A DNA stretch of 64,000 bases, from positions 1-64,000 of the forward strand of contig NZ_JACFYZ010000005.1 of NCBI RefSeq assembly GCF_015712065.1, read 5' to 3'. Both the position numbers and the translations under genes were made by a program. The notes under the pieces are model-generated. The model was not told the origin of the DNA. It saw only the letters and a list, made by a program, of their open reading frames with translations, and searched no databases. Positions 19,871 through 28,399 of this stretch are shown in pieces (position 1 is the stretch's first letter; each line of letters opens with the position of its first letter). This stretch comes from Ectopseudomonas chengduensis (lineage in GTDB: Bacteria; Pseudomonadota; Gammaproteobacteria; Pseudomonadales; Pseudomonadaceae).

Positions 19871-19937
19871 GATCAGCCTCATGGCTCGGGGTAAACGGTC
19901 GGGTGCAAACGGGCCGCGCGGCGGCGGCAGGACGAGA

Positions 19938-19982
19938 TCAGGCGCGCCAGCGCCAACGGGCCAGAGCCTTGATCACTTTCAT
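19938..19982 (-). promoter_or_regulatory. trpL: Putative trp leader peptide (attenuator ORF)
   Basis: A 14-codon frame reads [14 protein letters not shown] and then TGA. It has two tryptophan codons separated by one codon near its end (19947-19949 and 19953-19955), and the stop is 67 bases before trpE. That layout matches the trp leader of enteric bacteria. GC-rich inverted repeats follow (about 19910-19945), but I see no clean U tract, so the terminator form is not proven. Ribosome stalling control of trpE has been reported in P. putida. The shine-dalgarno is weak. Confidence 0.6.
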
Positions 19983-20037
19983 CCAGAGTTTGCAGCTAAC
20001 CACCACGGTGCGATCTCGACAGGCGGGGGAATAAGGA

Positions 20038-20063
20038 GAGCGGCCACGGTAGCGCAGCCGCTC
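20038..20063 (-). terminator. Hairpin after gph
   Basis: GAGCGGC / GCCGCTC, a perfect 7-bp stem with a 12-base loop, beginning 14 bases after the gph stop on the transcribed strand. It is followed by TCCTTATTCCC. It would separate rpe-gph from trpE. Confidence 0.5.
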
Positions 20064-20077
20064 GGGCTAAGCAACTA

Positions 20078-20758
20078 TCAGAGCAACTCGGCCAGGCTAC
20101 CGACCACCAGGCTTGGCCGCTCTTCAGCAATCGGCCGGCCGTGGTTGTAGCCGTAACTCACGGCGATGCAGGGCACCGCGGCAGCGCGCGCGGCCAGCAC
20201 GTCGTTGCGCGAGTCGCCGATGAACAGCGACTGCGCCGCCTCCACCCCAGCCAGACGCATCACCTGCAGCAGCGCCGCCGGGTCAGGTTTCTGCTGCGGC
20301 AGGGTGTCGCCACCGATGATCCAGCGGAAGTAACCGCCGAGACCAACCTGTTCCAGCAACGGCGCGACAAAGCGCTCCGGCTTGTTGGTCACCACGGCGA
20401 GTTCGACGGCCGCCGTGCTCAGCGCTTCGAGCAGCTCATGTACGCCCGGGTAAAGTGCGGTCAGGTTGTGGCAGTCGGCGTAGATATCGAGAAAGCGCGC
20501 CAGTGCCTCTTCCGTCTCGGCCTCGCCCACTGCAGCGTGATCCAGGCCACCGGCCAGGGCGCGGCGCACCAGCACCCGCGCGCCATTGCCGACCCAGTCA
20601 TGGACCTTTTCAACGCCAGCAGGTGCACGCCCCAGTTCGACCAGCATGCGGTCGACGGCTGCGGCCAGATCGGGCACCGAGTCGATCAGCGTGCCATCCA
20701 GGTCGAACATCACCAGGCGCGGCAGCTCACCGGCGCACAGCGCGCGCAGCGGTTTCAT
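20078..20758 (-). CDS. gph: Phosphoglycolate phosphatase
   Basis: HAD-superfamily hydrolase of 226 residues that dephosphorylates 2-phosphoglycolate formed during DNA repair. The nucleophile motif is [10 protein letters not shown] (D19, D21), then VVTNKP (motif II) and [12 protein letters not shown] (motif IV). The start ATG overlaps the rpe stop by 4 bases (ATGA). It is followed by a hairpin and the trpE leader region. Confidence 0.94.
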   Translation of the reverse strand: MKPLRALCAGELPRLVMFDLDGTLIDSVPDLAAAVDRMLVELGRAPAGVEKVHDWVGNGARVLVRRALAGGLDHAAVGEAETEEALARFLDIYADCHNLTALYPGVHELLEALSTAAVELAVVTNKPERFVAPLLEQVGLGGYFRWIIGGDTLPQQKPDPAALLQVMRLAGVEAAQSLFIGDSRNDVLAARAAAVPCIAVSYGYNHGRPIAEERPSLVVGSLAELL

Positions 20759-21429
20759 CCACGCACCTGGGCCAGTTCGGCGCGCATGGCATCGATCACC
20801 GCCCTGTAGTCCGGCTGGTTGAAGATCGCCGAGCCGGCGACAAAGGTGTCCGCGCCCGCCTCGGCGATCTCGCGGATGTTCTGCACATTGACGCCGCCGT
20901 CGATCTCCAGACGGATCTCGCGGCCGCTGGCGTCGATCAGCGCGCGGGCTTCACGCAGCTTGTCGAGGGTGCCGGGGATGAACTTCTGCCCGCCGAAACC
21001 GGGGTTGACGCTCATCAGCAGAATCATGTCGACCTTGTCCATCACGTACTTGAGCACGTCCAGCGGGGTGGCCGGATTGAACACCAGACCCGCCTTGGCG
21101 CCGCCGGCCTTGATCAGTTGCAGCGAGCGGTCGACGTGCTCGGAGGCTTCCGGGTGGAAAGTGATGTAGCTGGCGCCAGCGTCAATGAAGTCGCCAATGA
21201 TGCGATCCACCGGCTTGACCATCAGGTGCGCGTCGATCGGCGCGGTGATGCCGTATTTGCGCAGCGCCGAGCAGACCATCGGGCCGATGGTCAGGTTGGG
21301 CACGTAGTGGTTGTCCATGACATCGAAGTGGACGATGTCCGCACCGGCGGCGAGTACGTTGTCCACTTCCTCACCCAGGCGGGCGAAGTCGGCGGAAAGG
21401 ATCGACGGGGCGATGGCGAAGGGTTGCAT
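20755..21429 (-). CDS. rpe: Ribulose-phosphate 3-epimerase
   Basis: TIM-barrel epimerase of 224 residues in the pentose-phosphate pathway. The motifs [41 protein letters not shown] and EIDGGVN carry the metal-binding and catalytic Asp and His residues. It opens the rpe-gph pair; rpe and gph overlap by 4 bases. A degenerate REP pair lies between it and gabD. Confidence 0.96.
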   Translation of the reverse strand: MQPFAIAPSILSADFARLGEEVDNVLAAGADIVHFDVMDNHYVPNLTIGPMVCSALRKYGITAPIDAHLMVKPVDRIIGDFIDAGASYITFHPEASEHVDRSLQLIKAGGAKAGLVFNPATPLDVLKYVMDKVDMILLMSVNPGFGGQKFIPGTLDKLREARALIDASGREIRLEIDGGVNVQNIREIAEAGADTFVAGSAIFNQPDYRAVIDAMRAELAQVRG

Positions 21430-21509
21430 GGCGCACCTCTAAGGGCTTGGGTCACGGTGGCGCGCATTGTAGCGGCTGTGGCGCCCTTGATCGACAAGCG
21501 CAGGAGACA

Positions 21510-21578
21510 GTGGGAGGCGCTTCAGCGGCGAGCTTCTGGCTTTTGTGCCAAGCCAATCGCGGCCAAAGCCCCTCCTAC
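21510..21578. repeat. Degenerate inverted REP pair
   Basis: GTGGGAGGCGCTTCAGCGGC at 21510-21529 and, facing it, a copy at 21558-21578 ending CCCCTCCTAC. Both resemble the Pseudomonas REP element but carry several substitutions. It lies between the gabD end and the rpe start. Confidence 0.65.
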
Positions 21579-21593
21579 CATGAGCCGCCTGCC

Positions 21594-23054
21594 TCAGATA
21601 CCGCCGAGGCAGAGGTACTTGATCTCCAGATACTCATCCAGGCCGTACTTGGAACCTTCACGACCGAGGCCAGAGGCTTTCATGCCACCGAATGGCGCCA
21701 CTTCGTTGGAGATCAGCCCGGTATTGATACCGACCATCCCGTACTCCAGCGCTTCGGCTACGCGGAAGGTACGGCCCAGATCGCGGGTATAGAAGTAACC
21801 GGCTAGGCCGAACTCGGTGTCATTGGCCTGGCGCACTACCTCGGCTTCGTCGTTGAAGCGGAACAGTGGCGCCAGCGGGCCGAAGGTCTCCTCACGGGCC
21901 ACACGCATATCAGGGGTGACGTCGGTGATGACCGTCGGCTCGAAAAAGTGCCCGCCCAGCTCATGCGCCTTGCCGCCCTGCAGCACCTTGGCGCCCTTCT
22001 CCAGCGCATCGGCCAGATGCGCCTGTACCTTGGCCACGGCATTGCCGTCGATCAACGGACCAATGACGACGCCTGTTTCATCACCCGGGCCAACCCGCAG
22101 TTTGGCCACGGCCGCGGCCAGCTTTTCGGCAAAGGCGTCGTAGACAGCCTCGTGTACATACAGGCGATTGGCACAGACGCAGGTCTGCCCAGCATTGCGG
22201 TACTTGGCCACCAGCGCACCTTCGACCGCTGCGTCGAGATCGGCATCCTCGAAGACGATGAACGGCGCATTGCCGCCCAGCTCCAGCGAGAGTTTCTTCA
22301 GGGTCGGCGCGCATTGCTCCATCAGCTTGATGCCGACGCCGGTGGAACCGGTGAACGACAGCTTGCGCACGATGGGGTTGGCACACAGCTCGGCGCCGAC
22401 TTCGCGGGAGCGCTCGGCATCGGCCGGCAGTACGCTGAACAGCCCGGCCGGGATGCCCGCGCGTTCGGCCAGCACAGCCAGCGCCAGCGCACTGAACGGT
22501 GTCTGTGGCGCCGGCTTGAGCACCATGGCGCAGCCAGCGGCCAGTGCCGGACCGGCCTTGCGGGTGATCATCGCCGCCGGGAAGTTCCAGGGCGTGATCG
22601 CCGCGGTCACGCCAATGGGCTCCTTGGTCACGATCAGGCGCTTGTCCGGCTGATGGCCGGGAATGGTGTCGCCGTAGACGCGCTTGGCTTCCTCGGCGAA
22701 CCATTCGATGAAGGATGCCGCGTAAAGCACCTCACCGCGCGCCTCGGTCAGCGGCTTACCCTGCTCGGCCGTCATGATCCGCGCCAGATCTTCCTGATTG
22801 ACCAGCATCAGCTCGTACCATGTGCGCAGCCGCGCCGCGCGCTCCTTGGCCGTCAACGCACGCCAGGCGGGCTGGGCAGCCTGCGCCGCCTCGATGGCCT
22901 GACGGGTCTGCGCGCCACCGATGTTCGGCACCACGCCCAGCGACTCGCCATTGGCAGGGTTAAAGATTTCAGTCACATCGCCATTGCTGGCGTCGCACCA
23001 TTGGCCGTCGATATAGGCCTGATGGCGCAGCAGATCGGGATCGTTCAGTTGCAT
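21594..23054 (-). CDS. gabD: NAD(P)-dependent succinate-semialdehyde dehydrogenase (GabD-type)
   Basis: 486-residue aldehyde dehydrogenase, very similar along its length to E. coli GabD. The catalytic cysteine C292 is in GQTCVCANR and the general base E258 is in LELGGNAPF. The cofactor segment includes TPWNFPA and FTGSTGVG. GabD enzymes also accept glutarate semialdehyde. Here it is not with gabT but is the last gene of a leftward module with a permease and an iron-type alcohol dehydrogenase, 55 bases after the permease gene. A GABA-pathway copy probably exists elsewhere in the genome (inference). Confidence 0.93.
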   Translation of the reverse strand: MQLNDPDLLRHQAYIDGQWCDASNGDVTEIFNPANGESLGVVPNIGGAQTRQAIEAAQAAQPAWRALTAKERAARLRTWYELMLVNQEDLARIMTAEQGKPLTEARGEVLYAASFIEWFAEEAKRVYGDTIPGHQPDKRLIVTKEPIGVTAAITPWNFPAAMITRKAGPALAAGCAMVLKPAPQTPFSALALAVLAERAGIPAGLFSVLPADAERSREVGAELCANPIVRKLSFTGSTGVGIKLMEQCAPTLKKLSLELGGNAPFIVFEDADLDAAVEGALVAKYRNAGQTCVCANRLYVHEAVYDAFAEKLAAAVAKLRVGPGDETGVVIGPLIDGNAVAKVQAHLADALEKGAKVLQGGKAHELGGHFFEPTVITDVTPDMRVAREETFGPLAPLFRFNDEAEVVRQANDTEFGLAGYFYTRDLGRTFRVAEALEYGMVGINTGLISNEVAPFGGMKASGLGREGSKYGLDEYLEIKYLCLGGI

Positions 23055-23109
23055 GATTTTCTCCTGCTGCCGAGATCACCCCTCGGCTTAATTAGGGATT
23101 GCGAAGGCC

Positions 23110-24489
23110 TCACTCGGCGGGCGGCAGATCCTTGGTGAAGGTCTGGTCGTTCTCGCCGCGGAACATCCGTGCCCCATAGATCAGCGCGCACAGACCAACG
23201 CCAATGGCGAAGGCCCAGCCGGCGCCCTTGATCGCCAGCACCGCACCGATCACCCCGGCGATGCCCAGGTCACGCTGGCTGCGCGCCTCCATGATGCCCA
23301 GGCGCACACTGACGTAGCCCTGGATCAGCAGGGTCAGCGCCAGCGCAACACCGAGAATCGGCTGCACCAGCGTCACCACCGGCAACAGCAGCAGACCGGT
23401 GTTGGTGCCCCAGCGGAACGAGCCAACGCCGCCGTAAATCGATTTCATCGCCTTGGCGCCACCCTTGAAGCGTTCGGTGATCACCACCTGCATGGCCGAC
23501 CATTGCGGGCCACACATGGCCACGTCCGGCCCGAATATGCTCATGAAGGCATTGCGCCCACCGAAGATCAGGTGCGAGCGGTTGGGGTTGAAGTCGACCT
23601 TCTCGTCACGCCGTACATGGTCGGCTTCGCCGAGGATCGCCCTGGCGCCGAGCACGTCGCCGAACACCACCAGATAGGCGGCGAACACGGTGGGAATGGC
23701 GGTGACGAACATCATCAGTGGCGGCATGCCGAGGCCGAACACGGTGTATTCGTTCCACAGGGTGACGAAGTCCGGCTGGCTGATGCCCCACTCGATGCTG
23801 GGCCAGGGTGCCTCGCCGAAAATCGGCGCGACGATCACCGCCAGCAGGATGATCGGGAAGATGCCCAGCTTGGCGAAGTTCCACCAGAAGCGGTTGCGCT
23901 TCTTCAGTTCCTGGAAATGGATGGAAAACACCAGGTAAAAGGCGATGCCGATGGCGATGGAAATGGTCCAGGGGAAGCTGTCGAAGCGACCGCCTTCCTT
24001 GAACACCGTCACCACCGCACTGAGGCCGGCGCCCATGATGATGCCGGCCTTGAGCGCCGAGGGCACCAATGACACCACCTTGCGTGCCATGCCCGTCATG
24101 CCGAGCCCTATCGAGAACACCCCGAGCATCAACTGGAAGGCAATCAGCGCATGCACCCGCTCCGGGCCCTCCGGAAACTGGCTGCAGTAGGCCATCAGCA
24201 GTGGGATCGCCGGGGTGATCCAGCCCGGAACGACCGGGTCGCCCAGCAGGTGGTGGGTCAGATACAGCAGGCCGTTGAGCATGACCACCGCCAGCGCCAC
24301 CTCGAAGGGCATGCCGAGAAACTCGGTCATCAGCGGAATCGCCGCCAGGTCCACCGCACACATGAGCAGGCCCTGCATGTAGTCGGAGATCTCGAAGCGG
24401 TAATGAATGAAAGGCAGACGCACCTTGAATGGCCCCACCGGCCAGTAGGGGGCTTCCACACCAAGGTCTTGTTGATGCAGTTCGGACAT
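23110..24489 (-). CDS. SLC23/NCS2-like permease of unknown substrate
   Basis: 459-residue polytopic membrane protein with about 12 predicted helices. It begins with a soluble N-terminal stretch (1-35), and a conserved segment FGDVLGARAILGEAD followed by IFGGRNAFMSIFGPDVAMCGPQ resembles the substrate region of nucleobase-ascorbate type (NCS2/SLC23) transporters. It is not a clear member of any subfamily I know. Cotranscription with an alcohol dehydrogenase and GabD suggests import of their substrate, perhaps a hydroxy acid. The ATG at 24489 is preceded by GGGTGA; a GTG three codons upstream is an alternative. Confidence 0.7.
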   Translation of the reverse strand: MSELHQQDLGVEAPYWPVGPFKVRLPFIHYRFEISDYMQGLLMCAVDLAAIPLMTEFLGMPFEVALAVVMLNGLLYLTHHLLGDPVVPGWITPAIPLLMAYCSQFPEGPERVHALIAFQLMLGVFSIGLGMTGMARKVVSLVPSALKAGIIMGAGLSAVVTVFKEGGRFDSFPWTISIAIGIAFYLVFSIHFQELKKRNRFWWNFAKLGIFPIILLAVIVAPIFGEAPWPSIEWGISQPDFVTLWNEYTVFGLGMPPLMMFVTAIPTVFAAYLVVFGDVLGARAILGEADHVRRDEKVDFNPNRSHLIFGGRNAFMSIFGPDVAMCGPQWSAMQVVITERFKGGAKAMKSIYGGVGSFRWGTNTGLLLLPVVTLVQPILGVALALTLLIQGYVSVRLGIMEARSQRDLGIAGVIGAVLAIKGAGWAFAIGVGLCALIYGARMFRGENDQTFTKDLPPAE

Positions 24490-24526
24490 TTGAGTCACCC
24501 AGCTTTATTAGAGTTGTATGTCAGCC

Positions 24527-24546
24527 GGCCCCAGCACCCTGGGGCC
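24527..24546 (-). terminator. Intercistronic hairpin after the alcohol dehydrogenase gene
   Basis: GGCCCCAG / CTGGGGCC, a perfect 8-bp stem with a 4-base loop, in the 77-base gap between the alcohol dehydrogenase and permease genes. There is no U tract, so partial attenuation or mRNA stabilisation is more likely than full termination. Confidence 0.5.
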
Positions 24547-24566
24547 TTTCATCTTCGTTGCAGTAA

Positions 24567-25715
24567 TCAGTAGGCAGCGCGGTAGATCTGCTCGATGTCG
24601 CCAGCCGTCAGGCGCCGCGGATTGTTGCGCATCAGGCGGTCGATCTTGCTCGCTTCCTCGGCCATGGCCGGGATGGCGTCTTCCGGCACGCCGAAGCTGC
24701 GCATGCCCTTGGGAATGTCGACGCTGGCGCACAGCTCGGCCATGGCCTCGACGGCCAGGTCGGCGGCGGCCTTGTCGCTCAGGCCATGCGTTTGCACACC
24801 GAGAGCAGCAGCGATCTCGGCCATGCGCTCGACGCAGGCCAGCTTGTTCCAGGCCATCACGTAGGGCAGCAGCAAGGCATTGCTGACGCCGTGAGCGATG
24901 TTGAAGCGACCGCCCAGCGGATAGGCCAGCGCATGCACGGCGCCCACGCCGGCATTGCCGAAGGCCATGCCAGCCATCAGGCTGGCGGTGGCCATGTCTT
25001 CGCGAGCGACCAGATCCGCCGGGTTGGCATAGGCCTTGGGCAGCGCCTTGGCGATCAGCTTGATGGCGCCAATGGCCAGGGCGTCGGTGATCGGCGAGGC
25101 GTTCACCGACAGGTAGGACTCCACCGCGTGCACCAATGCATCGACGCCACTGGCAGCGGTCACGCCGCGCGGGCAGGTCAGGGTCATCAGCGGGCTGACC
25201 AGGGCCACATCGGGCAACAGGTAGTCGCTGACGATGCCCTTTTTCAGTTGCGCCTGCTTGTCGGAGAGGATCGACACGTTGGTCACTTCCGAGCCGGTGC
25301 CGGCGGTGGTCGGGATGGCAATCAGCGGCGGCCCTTTGCGCTTGATCTGATCGACGCCGAACAACTCTTCCAATGCACCGCCATGACCGACGTAACCGGC
25401 CACGGCCTTGGCTATGTCGATGGCGCTGCCGCCACCGACACCGATCAGGCCATCGTGGCCGCCGTCGCGATAGACCTTGGCGCAGGCTTCGACGATGGCG
25501 ATCTCCGGCTCCGGCTCGACACCGTCATAGATGCCATAGCGGCGCTCGCCGAGCTGTTTGAGGACATGCTCGACCGTACCGGACTTGATCAGGATGGCGT
25601 CGGTGACGATCAGCGGATTGGTGATATTCAGTCGAGGCAGTTCGAGCGCCAGTTGCTCCACGGCACCCTGGCCGGTCAGCAGCTTGTTGGCGATCTTGAA
25701 TGCGGCAGTGTTCAT
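24567..25715 (-). CDS. Iron-containing (group III) alcohol dehydrogenase
   Basis: 382-residue member of the Fe-ADH family. The nucleotide segment is GVGGGSAIDIAKA, then PTTAGTGSEVT. Metal-binding residues are visible in GVDALVHAVESY, GAVHALAYPLGG and AHGVSNALLLP. Members include 4-hydroxybutyrate, lactaldehyde and 1,3-propanediol dehydrogenases, and sequence alone does not fix the substrate. With GabD downstream, oxidation of 4-hydroxybutyrate or 5-hydroxyvalerate to the matching semialdehyde is the simplest reading (inference). It is preceded by a strong sigma54 promoter match. The start at 25715 follows AAGGGG. Confidence 0.85.
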   Translation of the reverse strand: MNTAAFKIANKLLTGQGAVEQLALELPRLNITNPLIVTDAILIKSGTVEHVLKQLGERRYGIYDGVEPEPEIAIVEACAKVYRDGGHDGLIGVGGGSAIDIAKAVAGYVGHGGALEELFGVDQIKRKGPPLIAIPTTAGTGSEVTNVSILSDKQAQLKKGIVSDYLLPDVALVSPLMTLTCPRGVTAASGVDALVHAVESYLSVNASPITDALAIGAIKLIAKALPKAYANPADLVAREDMATASLMAGMAFGNAGVGAVHALAYPLGGRFNIAHGVSNALLLPYVMAWNKLACVERMAEIAAALGVQTHGLSDKAAADLAVEAMAELCASVDIPKGMRSFGVPEDAIPAMAEEASKIDRLMRNNPRRLTAGDIEQIYRAAY

Positions 25716-25765
25716 CAGCAGGCCCCTTATGCGTTGTTGTGCTGAGCGGGTTCGGGGCTTGCCAT

Positions 25766-25781
25766 AGCCATTCCTGTGCCA
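25766..25781 (-). promoter_or_regulatory. Putative sigma54 promoter of the alcohol dehydrogenase operon
   Basis: The transcribed strand reads TGGCACAGGAATGGCT. The -24 GG and -12 GC are exactly 10 bases apart, and the -24 element TGGCAC is perfect; the -12 element is TGGC where TTGC is usual. A sigma54 activator gene lies just upstream. The predicted start site is about 40 bases before the alcohol dehydrogenase ATG. Confidence 0.7.
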
Positions 25782-25892
25782 GCTCGCCGAAAGCGGCGTG
25801 GTAGAAGGCTTGCGTCGATTTGTCACAGCACGCTGCGGGCTGCGCTTGATCAGAAAATCAATCAGAAGAGCCTATTACGATCCATTTTCCAA

Positions 25893-27263
25893 TCAACCCT
25901 GTTCCCAGCGCTTCATCTTCTGCACCAGCGTCGCCTGGCTCAGACCAAGCACCTTGGCTGCTTCGCGGGTGGTCTTGTGCTGTATCAGCGCACGGCGGAT
26001 GAGGCGCCGTTCGAGGTTCTCCACCTGTCTGCGCAATGGCAGCAGATCGTCTTCGCCTGCGTCGCTGCGGGCGATGCGCATCTCCTCCGGCAGGTCGAAC
26101 AGCTCGATGCGTTCGCCACTGCTGGTGACCACCAGGCGCTCGACCAGATTGATCAGCTCACGGATGTTGCCGGGCCAGGCGTAGTCAGTCAGTGCATCGA
26201 GCGCTTCGAGTTCCCAGCTCAGTGCGCGGCCATAACGCTGGTTGAACTCGGCCAGGTAGAAATCCAGCAGCGGCTGAATTTCCTCGGGGCGCTCGCGCAA
26301 GGCCGGGATATGGATCGGCACGACGTTGAGCCGGTAGTAGAGGTCAGCGCGAAAACGCCCGTCGGCGACCATCGTGCGCAGATCATGGTGGGTGGCGGTG
26401 ATGATGCGCACGTCCACCTCCTTCAACTCCAGGCCACCGACCGGAATGAAGCGGCTCTCCTCGATCACCTTGAGCAGCTTGACCTGCAGCGGCAGCGGCA
26501 GATCGCCGATCTCGTCGAGAAAAACCGTGCCTTGGTGCGCCAGCTCCAGCAGACCGCGCTTGCCCTTGCTACCGGCACCGGTGAACGCGCCCGGCACATA
26601 GCCGAACAACTCGGCCTCGATCAGGTTCTCCGGCAGCGCACCGCAGTTCAGCGCCAGAAACGGCTGCGCCGCGCGCGGGCTGCTCTTGTGAATGTACTGG
26701 GCGATCAGGGTCTTGCCGACGCCGGTTTCACCCTGCAGCAGCACCTTCACGTCGCTGGCCGCGACCTGCCGTGCCTGCATGAAGACTCGCCCCGAAGCGG
26801 GCTTGTCGGCAACCGGGGAGGCATCGAGCAGATCGTCACGCTGCCCGGCATGCAGCTTGGCCGTGCTGTTGCGCAGCTGCTTGAGTTGCTGCAGCTCGTC
26901 GCGCTCGTGCTTCATGCGCAGCAGCTCGGTCATGTCGCGCACGGTACTGACCACGTAGCGCACGCGTCCATCGGCAGCGAAGATCGGCGTACCACTGACC
27001 AGCAAGCGTTTGCCCTGGCTGACGCTCTGCATCAGCGACAGCGCCTTGCCTTCCTTGAGCACGCGCAAGGACACCGACTGCGAGATCACGCCCTGCTCTA
27101 CCAGCGCCTGCATGTGCTGGCCGACGACGTCCTCGGCACGCAGCCCGGTCAGGCGCTCATAGGCACTGTTGACCTTGAGGGTGATGCCATCGGCGTCGGT
27201 GATGTAGACGCCATCGTGCAACGCGTCGATCAGCTCACGAAAACCGGGATCATCGAAGTCCAT
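25893..27263 (-). CDS. PAS-domain sigma54-dependent transcriptional activator
   Basis: 456 residues. An N-terminal PAS sensor (about 8-118) has the typical GVYITDADG start. A linker leads to a central AAA+ domain with Walker A GETGVGKT (about 178-185) and the sigma54-contacting GAFTGA loop (about 222-227), then Walker B TVFLDEIGDLP. The C terminus is a Fis-type helix-turn-helix (TTREAAKVLGLSQAT). No response-regulator receiver is present, so it probably senses a ligand or redox state through the PAS. It is encoded directly upstream of, and on the same strand as, the sigma54 promoter of the alcohol dehydrogenase gene. Confidence 0.9.
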   Translation of the reverse strand: MDFDDPGFRELIDALHDGVYITDADGITLKVNSAYERLTGLRAEDVVGQHMQALVEQGVISQSVSLRVLKEGKALSLMQSVSQGKRLLVSGTPIFAADGRVRYVVSTVRDMTELLRMKHERDELQQLKQLRNSTAKLHAGQRDDLLDASPVADKPASGRVFMQARQVAASDVKVLLQGETGVGKTLIAQYIHKSSPRAAQPFLALNCGALPENLIEAELFGYVPGAFTGAGSKGKRGLLELAHQGTVFLDEIGDLPLPLQVKLLKVIEESRFIPVGGLELKEVDVRIITATHHDLRTMVADGRFRADLYYRLNVVPIHIPALRERPEEIQPLLDFYLAEFNQRYGRALSWELEALDALTDYAWPGNIRELINLVERLVVTSSGERIELFDLPEEMRIARSDAGEDDLLPLRRQVENLERRLIRRALIQHKTTREAAKVLGLSQATLVQKMKRWEQG

Positions 27264-27319
27264 CTGGCCGCCTTGTTGGGTCAGGAGAAACTGCACATTC
27301 TACGCCCGGAAACGAGCAA

Positions 27320-27346
27320 GGCCCCGCCGGTTTTCCCGGCGAGGCC
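27320..27346 (-). terminator. Terminator after agtD
   Basis: GGCCCCGCCGG / CCGGCGAGGCC, an 11-bp stem with one mismatch and a 5-base loop, 22 bases beyond the agtD stop on the transcribed strand. It is followed by TTGCTCGTTT. It separates the agt operon from the regulator gene. Confidence 0.65.
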
Positions 27347-27368
27347 CTGAACATGCAGCTACGGCGAT

Positions 27369-28196
27369 TTATTCCGGCGCCGAAGTTCGCAGCTTCTCGC
27401 TACGCCCACGCAGCCACTCCAGAGTCAGCAGCAGCAGGACGGAGAAACCGATCAGCAGGGTCGCTGCGGCGGCGATGGTCGGCGACAGGTTCTCGCGGAT
27501 GCCGCTGAACATCTGCCGCGGCAGGGTGGCCTGCTCGGGGCCGGCGAGGAACAGGGTCACCACCACTTCGTCGAACGAGGTGGCGAAGGCGAACAGCGCC
27601 CCGGAGATCACCCCAGGCGCGATCAGCGGCAGGGTCACCCGGCGAAACGCCGTCAGTGGCGAGGCGCCGAGGCTGGCGGCGGCGCGCACCAGGTTGTGGT
27701 TGAAGCCCTGCAGCGTGGCCGACACGGTGATGATCACGAACGGCACGCCGAGCACCGCGTGTACCAGGATCAGCGACAGGTAGCTGTTGCCCATGCCCAG
27801 CGGGGCGAAGAACAGGTAGCTGGCCACACCGATGATTACCACCGGCACGATCATCGGCGAGATCAGCAGGCTCATCACCAGCGCCTTGCCACGGAATTCG
27901 CCACGGGTCAGACCGATGGCCGCCAGGGTACCGAAGACCATGGCCAGCAGTGTGGCGGCCGGGGCGATGATCAGACTGTTCTTCAGCGAGCGCATCCAGT
28001 CGGCGGACATGAAGAAGTCCTCGTACCAGCGCAGCGAGAACCCCTGCAGCGGGTAGACCAGGAAGGTGCCGGAGTTGAACGACAGCGGCACGATCACCAG
28101 CACCGGCAGGATCAGGAACAGCAGCACCAGGCCGCAGAGAATGCGCAGGCCGTAGTACCAGAGACGCTCGACGGGTGACATGTAGGGGCTGAGCAT
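27369..28196 (-). CDS. agtD: ABC transporter permease AgtD (4-aminobutyrate/5-aminovalerate uptake)
   Basis: 275-residue inner-membrane permease of the spermidine/putrescine PotC type, with six predicted helices and the EAA loop around RAAASLGASPLTAFRRVTLPLIAPG (about 190-215). It is the last gene of the agtABCD order known in P. aeruginosa, where AgtABCD imports 4-aminobutyrate and 5-aminovalerate. A 203-base repeat-filled gap separates it from agtC, unusual inside an operon. Confidence 0.9.
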   Translation of the reverse strand: MLSPYMSPVERLWYYGLRILCGLVLLFLILPVLVIVPLSFNSGTFLVYPLQGFSLRWYEDFFMSADWMRSLKNSLIIAPAATLLAMVFGTLAAIGLTRGEFRGKALVMSLLISPMIVPVVIIGVASYLFFAPLGMGNSYLSLILVHAVLGVPFVIITVSATLQGFNHNLVRAAASLGASPLTAFRRVTLPLIAPGVISGALFAFATSFDEVVVTLFLAGPEQATLPRQMFSGIRENLSPTIAAAATLLIGFSVLLLLTLEWLRGRSEKLRTSAPE

Positions 28197-28222
28197 AGCT
28201 GTGACTCCATTTAGCGTTTAGC

Positions 28223-28370
28223 TCCCCTCTACCGCGTGCGGGAGAGGGGTTGGGGGAGAGGGCGCTCTTTTTGCGCCCTCCTCCCAAGTTCGGTTACCGA
28301 GAAGCAGTGGTGCTGAAACAAGCACCCTCTCCCGCCCTTCGGGCACCCTCTCCCATCAATGGGAGAGGGT
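28223..28370. repeat. Cluster of inverted and direct repeats between agtC and agtD
   Basis: The gap contains several palindromes: an imperfect CCCCTC / GAGGGG pair at 28225-28250, GGGCGC / GCGCCC at 28261-28279, and a perfect CCCTCTCCC / GGGAGAGGG pair at 28347-28370. The 12-base GCACCCTCTCCC occurs twice at 28323-28334 and 28344-28355. This looks like a dispersed intergenic repeat inserted inside the operon. Confidence 0.65.
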
Positions 28371-28379
28371 CATCAGATG

Positions 28380-28396
28380 GTCTGCTACGCAGACCG
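28380..28396 (-). terminator. Hairpin right after agtC
   Basis: GGTCTGC / GCAGACC, a perfect 7-bp stem with a 3-base loop, starting 3 bases past the agtC stop. With the repeats that follow, it may cap the agtC transcript. No U tract. Confidence 0.4.
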
Positions 28397-28399
28397 CTT

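Noticed and set aside
23110..24489. Calling the permease a sulfate or benzoate transporter
   Set aside because: No family-specific motif supports either; only a loose NCS2/SLC23 resemblance is visible.
28261..28279. GGGCGC/GCGCCC hairpin with a T run as an operon terminator between agtC and agtD
   Set aside because: The T run lies in the loop rather than after the stem, and the surrounding repeats suggest a dispersed element instead.
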